13,756 bases of DNA from JAICUY01 sp038250515 (GTDB taxonomy: Bacteria > Chloroflexota > Limnocylindria > QHBO01). Location: NCBI GenBank assembly GCA_038250515.1, contig JBBSCG010000052.1:1-13756 (forward strand), in the 5' to 3' direction. The stretch's first letter is position 1. Each line of letters starts with the position of its first letter. Both the position numbers and the translations under genes were made by a program. Positions 1 to 6,495 of this stretch are shown here, in pieces. A model generated the notes under the pieces. It was not told the DNA's origin, searched no databases, and saw nothing but the letters and a program-made list of their open reading frames with translations.

Positions 1-1239
1 GCGCTCCACATAGGCGCGGGCCGCAGCCGGCAGCGAGTCGAAGCTGCGGCAGGCGGTCGTATCGGTCTGCCAGCCGGGAAGGTCTTCATAGACAGGCTCC
101 AGGCGGGCGAAGATCGCGTCGGAAGCGGGAACGGTGGAGAGCTGCGCGCCGGTCGTGGGATCGCGATAGCCGATACAGACGGGGATGGACGCCAGGTCGT
201 CGAGCACGTCGAGCTTGGTCAGGGCGATCGACGAGTAACCGGCGAGCTGGACGCTGTAGCGCACGGTCACCGCGTCGTACCAGCCACAGCGTCGCGGCCG
301 GCCGGTCGATGCGCCGTACTCGGCGCCGCGCTCGCGAAGGTGCTCCCCGGCTGAGGTATCGAGCTCGGTCGGGAGCGGCCCGGCGCCGACGGCCGTGGTG
401 TACGCCTTGGCCACGCCGAGTACGTGGTCGATGGCAACCGCCGGCAAACCCGCACCCAGCGACGCGCCGCCCGGGATCGGCGACGACGACGTCACGAAGG
501 GATAAACGCCCCAATCGATGTCGCGCATGGTGCCCAGCTGACCCTCCAGCAGGATCCGCTCGCCGGCGGCCAGCGCCTCGTCCACCAGGGCGCGGCCGTC
601 CACCACGTGCTGACGCAGCCGGTCGGCAGCGGCGAGATACGCGGCGATGATCGCCGACTCGTCGGTCGCTTCGGCGATCGCATCGGCCAACGGGTCGGCC
701 GCGCCTCCGGCGCCAAAGTAGCCGGTGACCATGCGGCGAACGCGCGCCAGGGCGGTGGAGAGGCGCGCGACGAAGATATCGGGCTCCATCAGGTCCACCA
801 CCCGAATGCCGCGGCGGGCGACCTTGTCGACATACGCCGGACCGATGCCTCGCGAGGTGGTGCCGAGCTTCGCCGAACCACGTTCACGCTCCTCGAGCTG
901 GTCGAGCAGCGGGTGGTAGGGCATCACCAGGTGCGCCCGATCGCTGATGAACAGGTTGTCGCTGCCGATGCCGGCCCCGGCCAGCGCATCGAGCTCGGCG
1001 ACCAGCGCCGGCGGGTTGATGACCACGCCGTTGCCGAGCAGGTTGCGCGTCCGCGGGTAGCAGATGCCCGATGGGATGAGATGCAGCTTGAAGTGGCCGT
1101 GGCGGTTGATGACGGTGTGGCCCGCGTTGTTGCCGCCCTGGTAACGGATGACGAGGTCAGCATCGGCCGCAAGGTAGTCGACGACGCGGCCCTTCCCCTC
1201 GTCGCCCCACTGCGCGCCGACGACGGCGATGACCGACAT
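1..1239 (-). CDS. purA: Adenylosuccinate synthetase (3' end beyond the left edge)
   Basis: This cytoplasmic enzyme condenses IMP with aspartate, using GTP, in the first step from IMP to AMP. The frame is open from the ATG at 1239 to the window edge, giving 413 residues. The family is usually about 430 long, so only the last 15 or so residues are missing. The N-terminus reads QWGDEGKGR (residues 10-18) with Asp13, and NNAGH with His41, at the same numbers as the E. coli catalytic residues. SRGIGP, the region TSSSPIPGGASLGAGLP, RGAEYGASTGRPRR and KLDVLDDL also match the family. There is no Shine-Dalgarno before the ATG. Instead the ATG overlaps by one base (TGATG) the stop of a 17-codon leader ORF, which suggests translational coupling. 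The identification is firm. Confidence 0.97.
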   Translation of the reverse strand, partial: MSVIAVVGAQWGDEGKGRVVDYLAADADLVIRYQGGNNAGHTVINRHGHFKLHLIPSGICYPRTRNLLGNGVVINPPALVAELDALAGAGIGSDNLFISDRAHLVMPYHPLLDQLEERERGSAKLGTTSRGIGPAYVDKVARRGIRVVDLMEPDIFVARLSTALARVRRMVTGYFGAGGAADPLADAIAEATDESAIIAAYLAAADRLRQHVVDGRALVDEALAAGERILLEGQLGTMRDIDWGVYPFVTSSSPIPGGASLGAGLPAVAIDHVLGVAKAYTTAVGAGPLPTELDTSAGEHLRERGAEYGASTGRPRRCGWYDAVTVRYSVQLAGYSSIALTKLDVLDDLASIPVCIGYRDPTTGAQLSTVPASDAIFARLEPVYEDLPGWQTDTTACRSFDSLPAAARAYVER

Positions 1240-1292
1240 CAGGGCGCCGTTCGACGCGCGGCGATGAGCAGACGACCGGGTCGACGTGGCAT
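1239..1292 (-). CDS. Possible 17-codon leader ORF coupled to purA
   Basis: A short ORF starts at the ATG at 1292 and encodes MPRRPGRLLIAARRTAP, with six Arg and no acidic residue. It ends in TGA at 1239-1241, which shares one base with the purA ATG. A good -10 hexamer (TAGAAT) ends 7 nt before its ATG, so a transcript would begin at or next to the start codon, as in leaderless mRNAs. What is seen is the ORF, the TGATG overlap and the hexamer. That it is translated, and that ribosomes reaching its stop re-initiate at purA, is inference. The alternative is a chance short frame in the purA 5' leader. Confidence 0.4.
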   Translation of the reverse strand: MPRRPGRLLIAARRTAP

Positions 1293-1299
1293 GCGCTCG

Positions 1300-1305
1300 A
1301 TTCTA
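1300..1305 (-). promoter_or_regulatory. Probable -10 element of purA
   Basis: On the minus strand this reads TAGAAT, five of six matches to TATAAT. No good -35 lies 16-18 nt upstream; a TTGACC lies 24 nt upstream, too far for sigma70. The expected start of transcription falls at about 1292-1294, on the ATG of the leader ORF. Confidence 0.45.
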
Positions 1306-1364
1306 GGCAGCCACCGGCACTGTGGTATCGGTCAATGGTCGTGAACGCCGCCGGCCGAACGCAG

Positions 1365-1392
1365 GAACGCCGCCGGGGAAGCGGCGGCGTTC
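1365..1392 (-). terminator. Perfect 11-bp hairpin between the zinc-ribbon gene and purA
   Basis: Positions 1365-1375 (GAACGCCGCCG) pair exactly with 1382-1392 around a 6-nt loop. The hairpin lies 21 bp beyond the stop of the minus-strand zinc-ribbon gene and upstream of purA, where a terminator is expected. No T-run follows on either strand, so intrinsic termination is uncertain. It could also act as an mRNA 3'-end stabiliser. Confidence 0.45.
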
Positions 1393-1413
1393 GCATCGGT
1401 CAGGTAGATGTGG

Positions 1414-1719
1414 TCAGGCGCGCTCGCGGACCTTGTCGTAGCAGTTGCTGCAATACACCGGCCGATCGTTACGCGGCAGAAATGGAACGAGCGCCTGGCC
1501 CCCGCATTCGGCACAGACCGCGGCGTGCATCTCGCGCTGGCCGTTGCCGCCCTGGGTGCTGATGCCGAGAGCACGATTCTGCTTGGCGACCGCCCGGCAG
1601 GCCTGGCAGCGCTGCGGCTCGTTGACCAGGCCCTTCTCGGCGTAGAACTGCTGCTCTCCGGCTGAAAAGACGAAGTCCATCCCGCAGTCTCGGCAGCGGA
1701 TGGTCTTGTCGGCGTACAC
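1414..1719 (-). CDS. Small double zinc-ribbon protein (CxxC-x17-CxxC type)
   Basis: This 101-residue soluble protein carries two predicted zinc ribbons. The first is C9-x2-C12-x25-C38-x2-C41 and resembles the 'probable zinc-ribbon' domain of small Chloroflexota and Gram-positive proteins. The second is C69-x2-C72-x17-C90-x2-C93, the spacing that defines the CxxC-x17-CxxC family; VPF and RPVYCSNCY also fit that family. The start is the GTG at 1717-1719, chosen because a perfect AGGAGG lies 9 nt upstream. The gene has its own leader region and follows dnaB in the same direction after 142 bp. No enzymatic residues are visible. Such proteins are presumed to bind nucleic acid or protein, but the function is not established. 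Confidence 0.88.
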   Translation of the reverse strand: MYADKTIRCRDCGMDFVFSAGEQQFYAEKGLVNEPQRCQACRAVAKQNRALGISTQGGNGQREMHAAVCAECGGQALVPFLPRNDRPVYCSNCYDKVRERA

Positions 1720-1728
1720 CTACCCTGA

Positions 1729-1734
1729 CCTCCT
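1729..1734 (-). promoter_or_regulatory. Shine-Dalgarno deciding the GTG start of the zinc-ribbon gene
   Basis: AGGAGG on the minus strand lies 9 nt before the GTG at 1717-1719. It supports this non-ATG start over any internal alternative. Confidence 0.8.
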
Positions 1735-1787
1735 GTGACGCACGCCCAGCCGTGATTGGACGATGGACCGGACGTTGCGCGCCCGAG

Positions 1788-1816
1788 TGTACACGCGAGA
1801 CCAAGCGCCTGTACAC
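1788..1816. repeat. Direct repeat TGTACAC x2, 22 bp apart
   Basis: TGTACAC occurs at 1788-1794 (as the palindrome GTGTACAC, 1787-1794) and again at 1810-1816. The 22-bp phasing puts both on about the same face of the helix. They lie in the dnaB/zinc-ribbon intergenic region, upstream of the zinc-ribbon start, where an operator could be. I do not recognise a regulator for this sequence. Confidence 0.35.
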
Positions 1817-1861
1817 CGTCTGACCCGTCCTTTCGGGCAGGTCTGGCATGACCGATTCAGC

Positions 1862-4510
1862 TCAGTAGGCGGGCACATCCTCGCGCGCGCTGACGGTGTA
1901 GAAGCGCGTGTTCGCCTTGCGGAACTGCAGCGGCACCTCGCCGATGGGGCCGTTGCGATGCTTCGCGACCTTGGCCTTGACGAGCTCGACCTCGGAATCG
2001 GGATTCTGGTCTTCGGCCCGATACAGGAACAGGACCACGTCCGCATCCTGCTCGATAGAATTATGAGTGAGGACCCCATCACCTACGAAGTTGTGAGTTC
2101 CAAGTACCGTAGCGTCATAAACCTGCTCGTGGCCTAACCGCTCGATCGCCGTAACCATGTCCCAGAAGACATCACTTGAAGCGACGAGCTGAAGATCCTT
2201 ACTCGCCAAGGTTTGGCCGATCTGCTCCAATCGGAGGCGAGTGGGCGGATGCTCGAAGAGCCGCGTGCCACGCGATGCTGGGACCGCCGCCTGCAGCTCG
2301 CTTCCGGAAATGGCAGCCAAAACCATCGCCTCCTTGACATCTCTCCACGCCGGCATCGGAATCGTGTCGAGGTTCGCCTTTGACCTTAGCTGAGCCAGCT
2401 GGACCGCTGCGGCTTCCGCGCTGGTTGAACGCGCACCGTGAACACCGATGAGCGCGAGAAAAGCCTGTCTCTGCTGCGCTCCTGTCACATCTACCGTCCA
2501 CATGGGTCGGAGCTTTCCACGAACGGTTCGCACGCGAGCCCGAATGTCCAACCGCAGCAGCAGTGTTTGGACGTCGAGCGCCAGTCGCCGACTGGAGCTC
2601 GCGTAGTAGATACGCACACCAGTCTTCGATGCAGTCACAGAGCCATCGGTAGCCCAGAGGTGGCGAAGGAATAACCGAACCTGCTTGTTCGAAAGCGAGA
2701 AGACCTGCGCTGGGATGAACTTTTCGTGAGATCGCTTGCCGTAGAGATCGAGGCCATCAAGCCATTCAGCGATCGGGTTGCGCCGCCCGCGCGCGAGGGG
2801 ATGTGGGGACGGAAGATAGACGTGCGCCCAATTTTCTTGGACGACGCGGCGCGGAGTGATGCCGAAGTGTGCAGCCGCCTCCTCTACCACCCGCAGATTC
2901 GCTTCATCCGCGTTTGTGTAGTGGATCGGCTGGCGCTGCACGAAGCATCCGTCGCCGATCAGGTGTGCCAGCATCACGACTTCTTGCCACGGCCAGATAG
3001 TGACGTCCTGTGGTTGAGGAATGAGACGAGGAGTCGCAATTCGCACATGACCGGGCGCCAGCTCATCCAACGGAACCCAACCGTCGTAGGTCAAGAACTT
3101 GTGATTACCCGTCGCCTTGATTTCTCGGCCCGATGCGAGTCGCAGGCGGTAAATCTGCTTCGTCCCGCAGGGAAAGACATGGGTCATCGTTCGCTGCACC
3201 AAGCGTAATCGGTCGTCGACGGACCAGACCGGGATATTGCGCTCGCCACTCGCCAACAGCTGACCCAGCTCGACCTCAGCACCCGTGTCCGCCCGAAGCA
3301 CGCGCGTGTCAGCGCTCAGACATCCCGACTCCCGAAGGTCGGAAAGCCTCGGCTCGGCGGTCCCGCGCTGCTCGACTCCGCGCGACAGCTGTGACAGACC
3401 GATCACCGGCACCTTCAGCTCGCGCGCGAGCTGCTTCATGCCACGGCTGATCTCGGAGACCTCCTGAACCCGGTTGCCGTCGCGCGTCGGACTCGAGGCC
3501 TGCATCAGCTGGAGGTAGTCGACGATGATCAGGTCCAGCCCGCGCTGCTCCGCCTCCAGCCGCCGTGCCTTGATGCGCAGCTCCATGACCGAGAGTCCCG
3601 GCGAGTCGTCGATCCACATCGGCGCGCTGTGCATGTCGTTCATGACCTGCGCGATCTTCGACCAGTCGGTCTCGTCCACGAAGCCGGTCTGCAGCGGCCG
3701 CGGGTTGATGCCGCTCTCGGCGCTGAGCAGGCGCAGTGCGAGCTGCTCCTTGCTCATCTCGAGGCTGAAGACGCCGACCTTCTTACCCTCGTGGACCGCC
3801 GCATGCTGCGCGATGTTCAGCGCCAGGCTCGTCTTTCCGACCGATGGCCGCGCTGCCAGGATGATCAGGTCGGACGGCTGGAATCCGCCGAGCAGCGCAT
3901 CCAGCTGCGAGAGTCCCGACGGAATGCCGAGGATCTGCCCGCGGTGCTCGTGCAGATACTCGAGCCGGTCGTACGCCTGCCCGAGCAGCGTCGCCAGCGA
4001 TTCGAAGCCGCCGACCGTCCGATGCTGGCTGATCTCGAACAGGATCGCCTCGGCGCGGTCGATGGCCACCTCGGCGTCATTCGCCTCTTCGTAGCCGACC
4101 GCCGCGATCTTGCCCGCCGCACCGATCAGGTTGCGCAGCACTGCCTTGCGCTCGACGATGCGAGCGTAGTGCTCCACGTGAACGGCGGTCGGCACGGCAT
4201 TCATCAGCGTCGTCAGGTAGGCCGGACCGCCCACCGGCTCGAGCCGATCCCGGCGCTCCAGCTCGTCGCCGACCGTGACGAGGTCGATCGGCTCGCGCTG
4301 CCCGTGCAGCGCGAGCATCGCCTCGAAGATGTCGCCGTGCTGCCGACGGTAGAAGTCCGCGGGCCGCAGGAAATCGGCGACCTTCAGGATCGCGTCGGAG
4401 TCGATGAGGATCGAGCCGAGCACGCTCTGCTCCGCCTCGAGGGCCTGCGGCGACAGCTTGTGCAGCGAAGCGTCGCCGGCAGGCAGCGCGTATCCGTTTC
4501 CTGGCGTCAT
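1862..4510 (-). CDS. dnaB: Replicative DNA helicase DnaB, interrupted by an intein
   Basis: The precursor has 882 residues: an N-extein of 396, an intein of 421 and a C-extein of 65. The spliced helicase would be 461 residues, normal for DnaB, which unwinds DNA ahead of the replisome as a hexamer. Residues about 17-130 form the N-terminal domain (LSPQALEAEQSVLGSIL). Walker A is ARPSVGKTS (about 220-228), Walker B is LDLIIVDYLQL (about 325-335), and LSQLSRGVEQR follows. The C-extein carries SIEQDADVV and KHRNGPIGE, the arginine-finger region. The first ATG is 21 nt from the nearest AGGAGG (4532-4537), too far for normal initiation, so the exact start is uncertain. A 15-codon GTG ORF upstream ends overlapping this ATG (ATGA). 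The gene lies 214 bp after rplI. Confidence 0.96.
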   Translation of the reverse strand: MTPGNGYALPAGDASLHKLSPQALEAEQSVLGSILIDSDAILKVADFLRPADFYRRQHGDIFEAMLALHGQREPIDLVTVGDELERRDRLEPVGGPAYLTTLMNAVPTAVHVEHYARIVERKAVLRNLIGAAGKIAAVGYEEANDAEVAIDRAEAILFEISQHRTVGGFESLATLLGQAYDRLEYLHEHRGQILGIPSGLSQLDALLGGFQPSDLIILAARPSVGKTSLALNIAQHAAVHEGKKVGVFSLEMSKEQLALRLLSAESGINPRPLQTGFVDETDWSKIAQVMNDMHSAPMWIDDSPGLSVMELRIKARRLEAEQRGLDLIIVDYLQLMQASSPTRDGNRVQEVSEISRGMKQLARELKVPVIGLSQLSRGVEQRGTAEPRLSDLRESGCLSADTRVLRADTGAEVELGQLLASGERNIPVWSVDDRLRLVQRTMTHVFPCGTKQIYRLRLASGREIKATGNHKFLTYDGWVPLDELAPGHVRIATPRLIPQPQDVTIWPWQEVVMLAHLIGDGCFVQRQPIHYTNADEANLRVVEEAAAHFGITPRRVVQENWAHVYLPSPHPLARGRRNPIAEWLDGLDLYGKRSHEKFIPAQVFSLSNKQVRLFLRHLWATDGSVTASKTGVRIYYASSSRRLALDVQTLLLRLDIRARVRTVRGKLRPMWTVDVTGAQQRQAFLALIGVHGARSTSAEAAAVQLAQLRSKANLDTIPMPAWRDVKEAMVLAAISGSELQAAVPASRGTRLFEHPPTRLRLEQIGQTLASKDLQLVASSDVFWDMVTAIERLGHEQVYDATVLGTHNFVGDGVLTHNSIEQDADVVLFLYRAEDQNPDSEVELVKAKVAKHRNGPIGEVPLQFRKANTRFYTVSAREDVPAY
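2060..3322 (-). mobile_element. DnaB intein with LAGLIDADG homing endonuclease
   Basis: This is a 421-residue in-frame intein between DLRESG and SIEQDADVV of DnaB, the same site as the Synechocystis and Rhodothermus DnaB inteins. The splicing residues are all present: Cys1 at the N-terminus, the block B T71-G-N-H74, block F VYDATVLGTHNF (402-413), C-terminal His420-Asn421, and Ser+1 in the C-extein. Two dodecapeptide motifs are present: LAHLIGDGCF (118-127, acidic Asp124) and HLWATDGSV (221-229, acidic Asp226). This predicts an intact homing endonuclease as well as splicing. Base composition differs from the host gene: 2081-2160 is about 52% G+C by hand count, against 65% for 3901-3960 in the N-extein. 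This fits recent horizontal arrival. Confidence 0.95.
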
Positions 4511-4668
4511 GGTGGTCGCGATCGGAATGTCCCTCCTCGTCTGTCCCCAGCCACCGCATTGTCAGCGCGCGCGCAGGCGTTTTCCCCATCGCATGTGAAC
4601 AGGCGGTCCGCTTTCGGGGATTACCTGTCAGCCGATGTGGATCGCGTGTTGAAATCCTCGCTCGCCGA

Positions 4669-4709
4669 GCACGAATACATTTCTTCGTGCGTATGACAGC
4701 TCTGCTGTC
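4669..4709 (-). terminator. Two adjacent hairpins downstream of rplI
   Basis: Reading on the minus strand after the rplI stop, GACAGC-AGA-GCTGTC (4695-4709) is followed by GCACGAA-N8-TTCGTGC (4669-4690), only 4 nt apart. Neither is followed by a clear T-run. They may end or attenuate transcription between rplI and dnaB, or protect the rplI 3' end. The pairing is seen directly; the role is inferred. Confidence 0.4.
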
Positions 4710-4724
4710 GCAATCGGCGGCTGG

Positions 4725-5174
4725 CTACGAGGGCTGCGCGACCACCACCACGGACAGGACCGCGTCGACACCGGCCATCAGCCGCACGTCAGCGCGATGC
4801 TCTCCCAGCGACTTGATCGGCTCACGAAGATGAATATCGTGCCGATCGATCTCGACTCCCTGCGCGGCGATCGCCTGGGCGACCTCGCGGTTCGTCACCG
4901 CGCCGAACAGGCGTCCCTTCTCGCCGGCCTTGACCGGGATCTCGAGCTTCATCTCGCTCAGCCTGACCGCGGTTGCCTCGGCGGCGGCCCGCACCGACCG
5001 ATCTCGCTCCTCGCGCTGGTCTCGGTGGCGCTCCCAATTGGCAACGGTCCCCTTGTCGGCGACGGCCGCGGCACCTGATGGCAGCAGGAAGTTGCGCGCG
5101 TAGCCGTCCTTGACGTCCTTCATGTCGCCTTCGTGACCGAGGCCCTTCACGTCGCGCTTGAGAATCACCTTCAT
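4725..5174 (-). CDS. rplI: 50S ribosomal protein L9
   Basis: This 149-residue protein binds 23S rRNA at the base of the L1 stalk. The N-terminal domain is typical: MKVILKRDVKGLGHEGD, then VKDGYARNFLLPSG (about 21-35), the L9 signature. A long central helix rich in Arg and Glu leads to the C-terminal domain (KLEIPVKAGEKGRLFGAVT and on). The start is the ATG at 5174 because the protein begins exactly at the family N-terminus and AAAGGA lies about 13 nt upstream. A longer open frame upstream overlaps the preceding gene and does not resemble L9. Only 5 nt separate it from the DUF1232 gene, so the two are almost certainly co-transcribed. dnaB follows, a common bacterial order. Confidence 0.97.
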   Translation of the reverse strand: MKVILKRDVKGLGHEGDMKDVKDGYARNFLLPSGAAAVADKGTVANWERHRDQREERDRSVRAAAEATAVRLSEMKLEIPVKAGEKGRLFGAVTNREVAQAIAAQGVEIDRHDIHLREPIKSLGEHRADVRLMAGVDAVLSVVVVAQPS

Positions 5175-5179
5175 GGGTG

Positions 5180-5692
5180 TTACGGCTTCCTTTCTGCGTT
5201 GGTGTCGTCCTGACCGATACCGATGCCGGCGCCCGTCCGCTGCTCGCGCCATCGGCCAAGCGCCGCCTTGAGGGCATGCGGATCGCGCAGCCGGCCGTAA
5301 CGCTCGAGCAGCTCGGGCAGGTTGTCCCTGATCTCGTCATAGCGGGTGCCCATCAGGCCGCGCAGCCTTGCCAGGTCCCGGTCAAGGTCCGCCGTGCCGT
5401 TGCGAGCACGCTCGGCGTGGTCGTTGCGAACGTCGCGTGGCGCGTTCTGGATGAACAGGTCGAGCACCAGCAGCAGGACGGTCAGATCATCGGCCTGGCC
5501 GATGATCGGAATCGCATCGGGCACGAGGTCGATCGGCATGACGACGTAGGCGAGCGCCGCAGCCAGCAGGCCCTTCAGCGGCAGCGGCGTTCGCGGGTCG
5601 CGCATGATGCCCCACACCATGCGGGCGTAGGTCGGCAGCTTCCAAACGAGGCGGGCAAGGCGCAGGTAGCGCCAACGGCCGGGCAGGTTCAC
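5180..5692 (-). CDS. YkvA/DUF1232 family membrane protein
   Basis: This 170-residue protein carries the DUF1232 core at about residues 40-85: an alanine- and leucine-rich stretch, then YVVMPIDLVPDAIPIIGQAD and a second hydrophobic segment (TVLLLVLDLFI). This gives a short hairpin of one or two membrane segments. The rest is charged and probably cytoplasmic. The family is widespread, and no biochemical role is established that I can name. The GTG at 5690-5692 is chosen because GGAG lies 9 nt upstream (5702-5705). The gene reads away from lexA across a 120-bp divergent region, and leads into rplI after 5 nt. Confidence 0.9.
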   Translation of the reverse strand: MNLPGRWRYLRLARLVWKLPTYARMVWGIMRDPRTPLPLKGLLAAALAYVVMPIDLVPDAIPIIGQADDLTVLLLVLDLFIQNAPRDVRNDHAERARNGTADLDRDLARLRGLMGTRYDEIRDNLPELLERYGRLRDPHALKAALGRWREQRTGAGIGIGQDDTNAERKP

Positions 5693-5725
5693 GTTGATGC
5701 GCTCCGGTCAGCTATTGGGTCCCGC

Positions 5726-5731
5726 AGCATA
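5726..5731 (-). promoter_or_regulatory. Possible -10 of the DUF1232-rplI operon
   Basis: TATGCT on the minus strand lies 34 nt upstream of the GTG start. It would give a leader of about 27 nt that contains the Shine-Dalgarno. No convincing -35 is seen, so the call is weak. Confidence 0.3.
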
Positions 5732-5755
5732 GCAGAGCGGGGCGTGCGGATCGGT

Positions 5756-5785
5756 TTGACATTAGAACATGCGTTCTGCTACCGT
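5756..5785 (+). promoter_or_regulatory. lexA promoter
   Basis: A perfect -35 TTGACA (5756-5761), an 18-bp spacer and a weak -10 TACCGT (5780-5785) precede lexA. The LexA box fills the middle of the spacer, so bound repressor would exclude RNA polymerase. This is the expected negative autoregulation. Confidence 0.75.
5764..5777. promoter_or_regulatory. SOS (LexA) box of lexA-dinB
   Basis: AGAAC-ATGC-GTTCT is a perfect 5+5 palindrome with a 4-bp centre. It matches the GAAC-N4-GTTC core of Gram-positive SOS boxes, a type also known from Chloroflexota (Dehalococcoides). Two more copies of the same core lie downstream of dinB, which makes chance unlikely. Confidence 0.9.
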
Positions 5786-5812
5786 CGCGAGAAGCCGTAG
5801 AGAGGGGCCACC

Positions 5813-6469
5813 GTGACAAGGCACGACGCCGAGCGAAAAGACAGGATCCTGGACACCATTGCGCGCACGGTCGCCGAGCGAGGCTATCCACCGTCAGTCC
5901 GCGAGATCGCGGAGGCGGTTGGCCTGGCGTCGACGTCCGCGGTGCATCATCACCTGATCGCTCTCGAGCGGGATGGGCTGCTCGAGCGCGGCTCGCACTC
6001 ATCGCGGGCGCTGCGTGTGACCCGCCCCGCGCCGGCACCTCGCCGCGTCGCCGAGCGCCGCGTCACGCCGTTCCGGATGCCGGTCGAGCGCGACGTACTG
6101 ACACTTCCCGTGCTCGGCGAGATCGCCGCCGGCCAGCCCATCGAGGCGTATGCCGACTCGTCGGAGACGCTCGACGTGCCCAGTTCCATGCAGGCCCGCG
6201 ACGGCTCGTACGTGCTGCGCGTGCGCGGCAAGAGCATGATCGACGCGCTGATCGACGACGGCGACTACGTCGTCGTCCAGCCGCAGGCCACCGCCCGCGA
6301 CGGCGACATCGTGGTCGCGCTGCTGGAGGACAACGGCGTGACGCTCAAGCGCTTCTTCCGCGAGAAGGACCGCATTCGGCTGCAGCCGGCCAACGCCAGC
6401 ATGGAGCCGATCTACGCATCCGATGTCCAGGTACAGGGCAAGGTCGTCGGCGTCATCCGCAAGCTCTGA
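5813..6469 (+). CDS. lexA: SOS repressor LexA
   Basis: This 218-residue repressor controls the DNA-damage response. Residues 1-70 form the winged helix-turn-helix: ERGYPPSVREIAEAVGL, then STSAVHHHLIALERDGLL. The C-terminal S24 peptidase-like domain holds the self-cleavage site Ala106-Gly107 (EIAAGQP), nucleophile Ser141 (RGKSM) and Lys179 (TLKR). All parts needed for RecA-stimulated autocleavage are present. The linker is longer than in E. coli LexA and rich in Arg and Pro (about 69-93). The start is the GTG at 5813, with a GA-rich Shine-Dalgarno (AGAGGGG) just upstream. The promoter carries a LexA box. dinB follows after 26 nt, so the two are likely co-transcribed. Confidence 0.97.
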   Translation: MTRHDAERKDRILDTIARTVAERGYPPSVREIAEAVGLASTSAVHHHLIALERDGLLERGSHSSRALRVTRPAPAPRRVAERRVTPFRMPVERDVLTLPVLGEIAAGQPIEAYADSSETLDVPSSMQARDGSYVLRVRGKSMIDALIDDGDYVVVQPQATARDGDIVVALLEDNGVTLKRFFREKDRIRLQPANASMEPIYASDVQVQGKVVGVIRKL

Positions 6470-6495
6470 CACCGCAGATCGGCGCGTCGCGACAC

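Noticed and set aside
424..1344. A 306-codon plus-strand open frame opposite purA
   Set aside because: It is antisense to a clearly conserved gene. Its protein is repetitive in Arg, Asp and Val with no family features, and such frames are common opposite GC-rich genes.
1831..1850. Imperfect hairpin around GACCTGCCCG after dnaB as a terminator
   Set aside because: Only four continuous base pairs form without a bulge, and no T-run follows.
3629..4696. A 355-codon plus-strand open frame opposite the dnaB N-extein
   Set aside because: It is a shadow of dnaB in the complementary codon phase, with no motif or plausible Shine-Dalgarno.
5175..5252. N-terminal extension of L9 by 26 codons
   Set aside because: It overlaps the end of the DUF1232 gene and has no resemblance to L9, which begins exactly at MKVIL.
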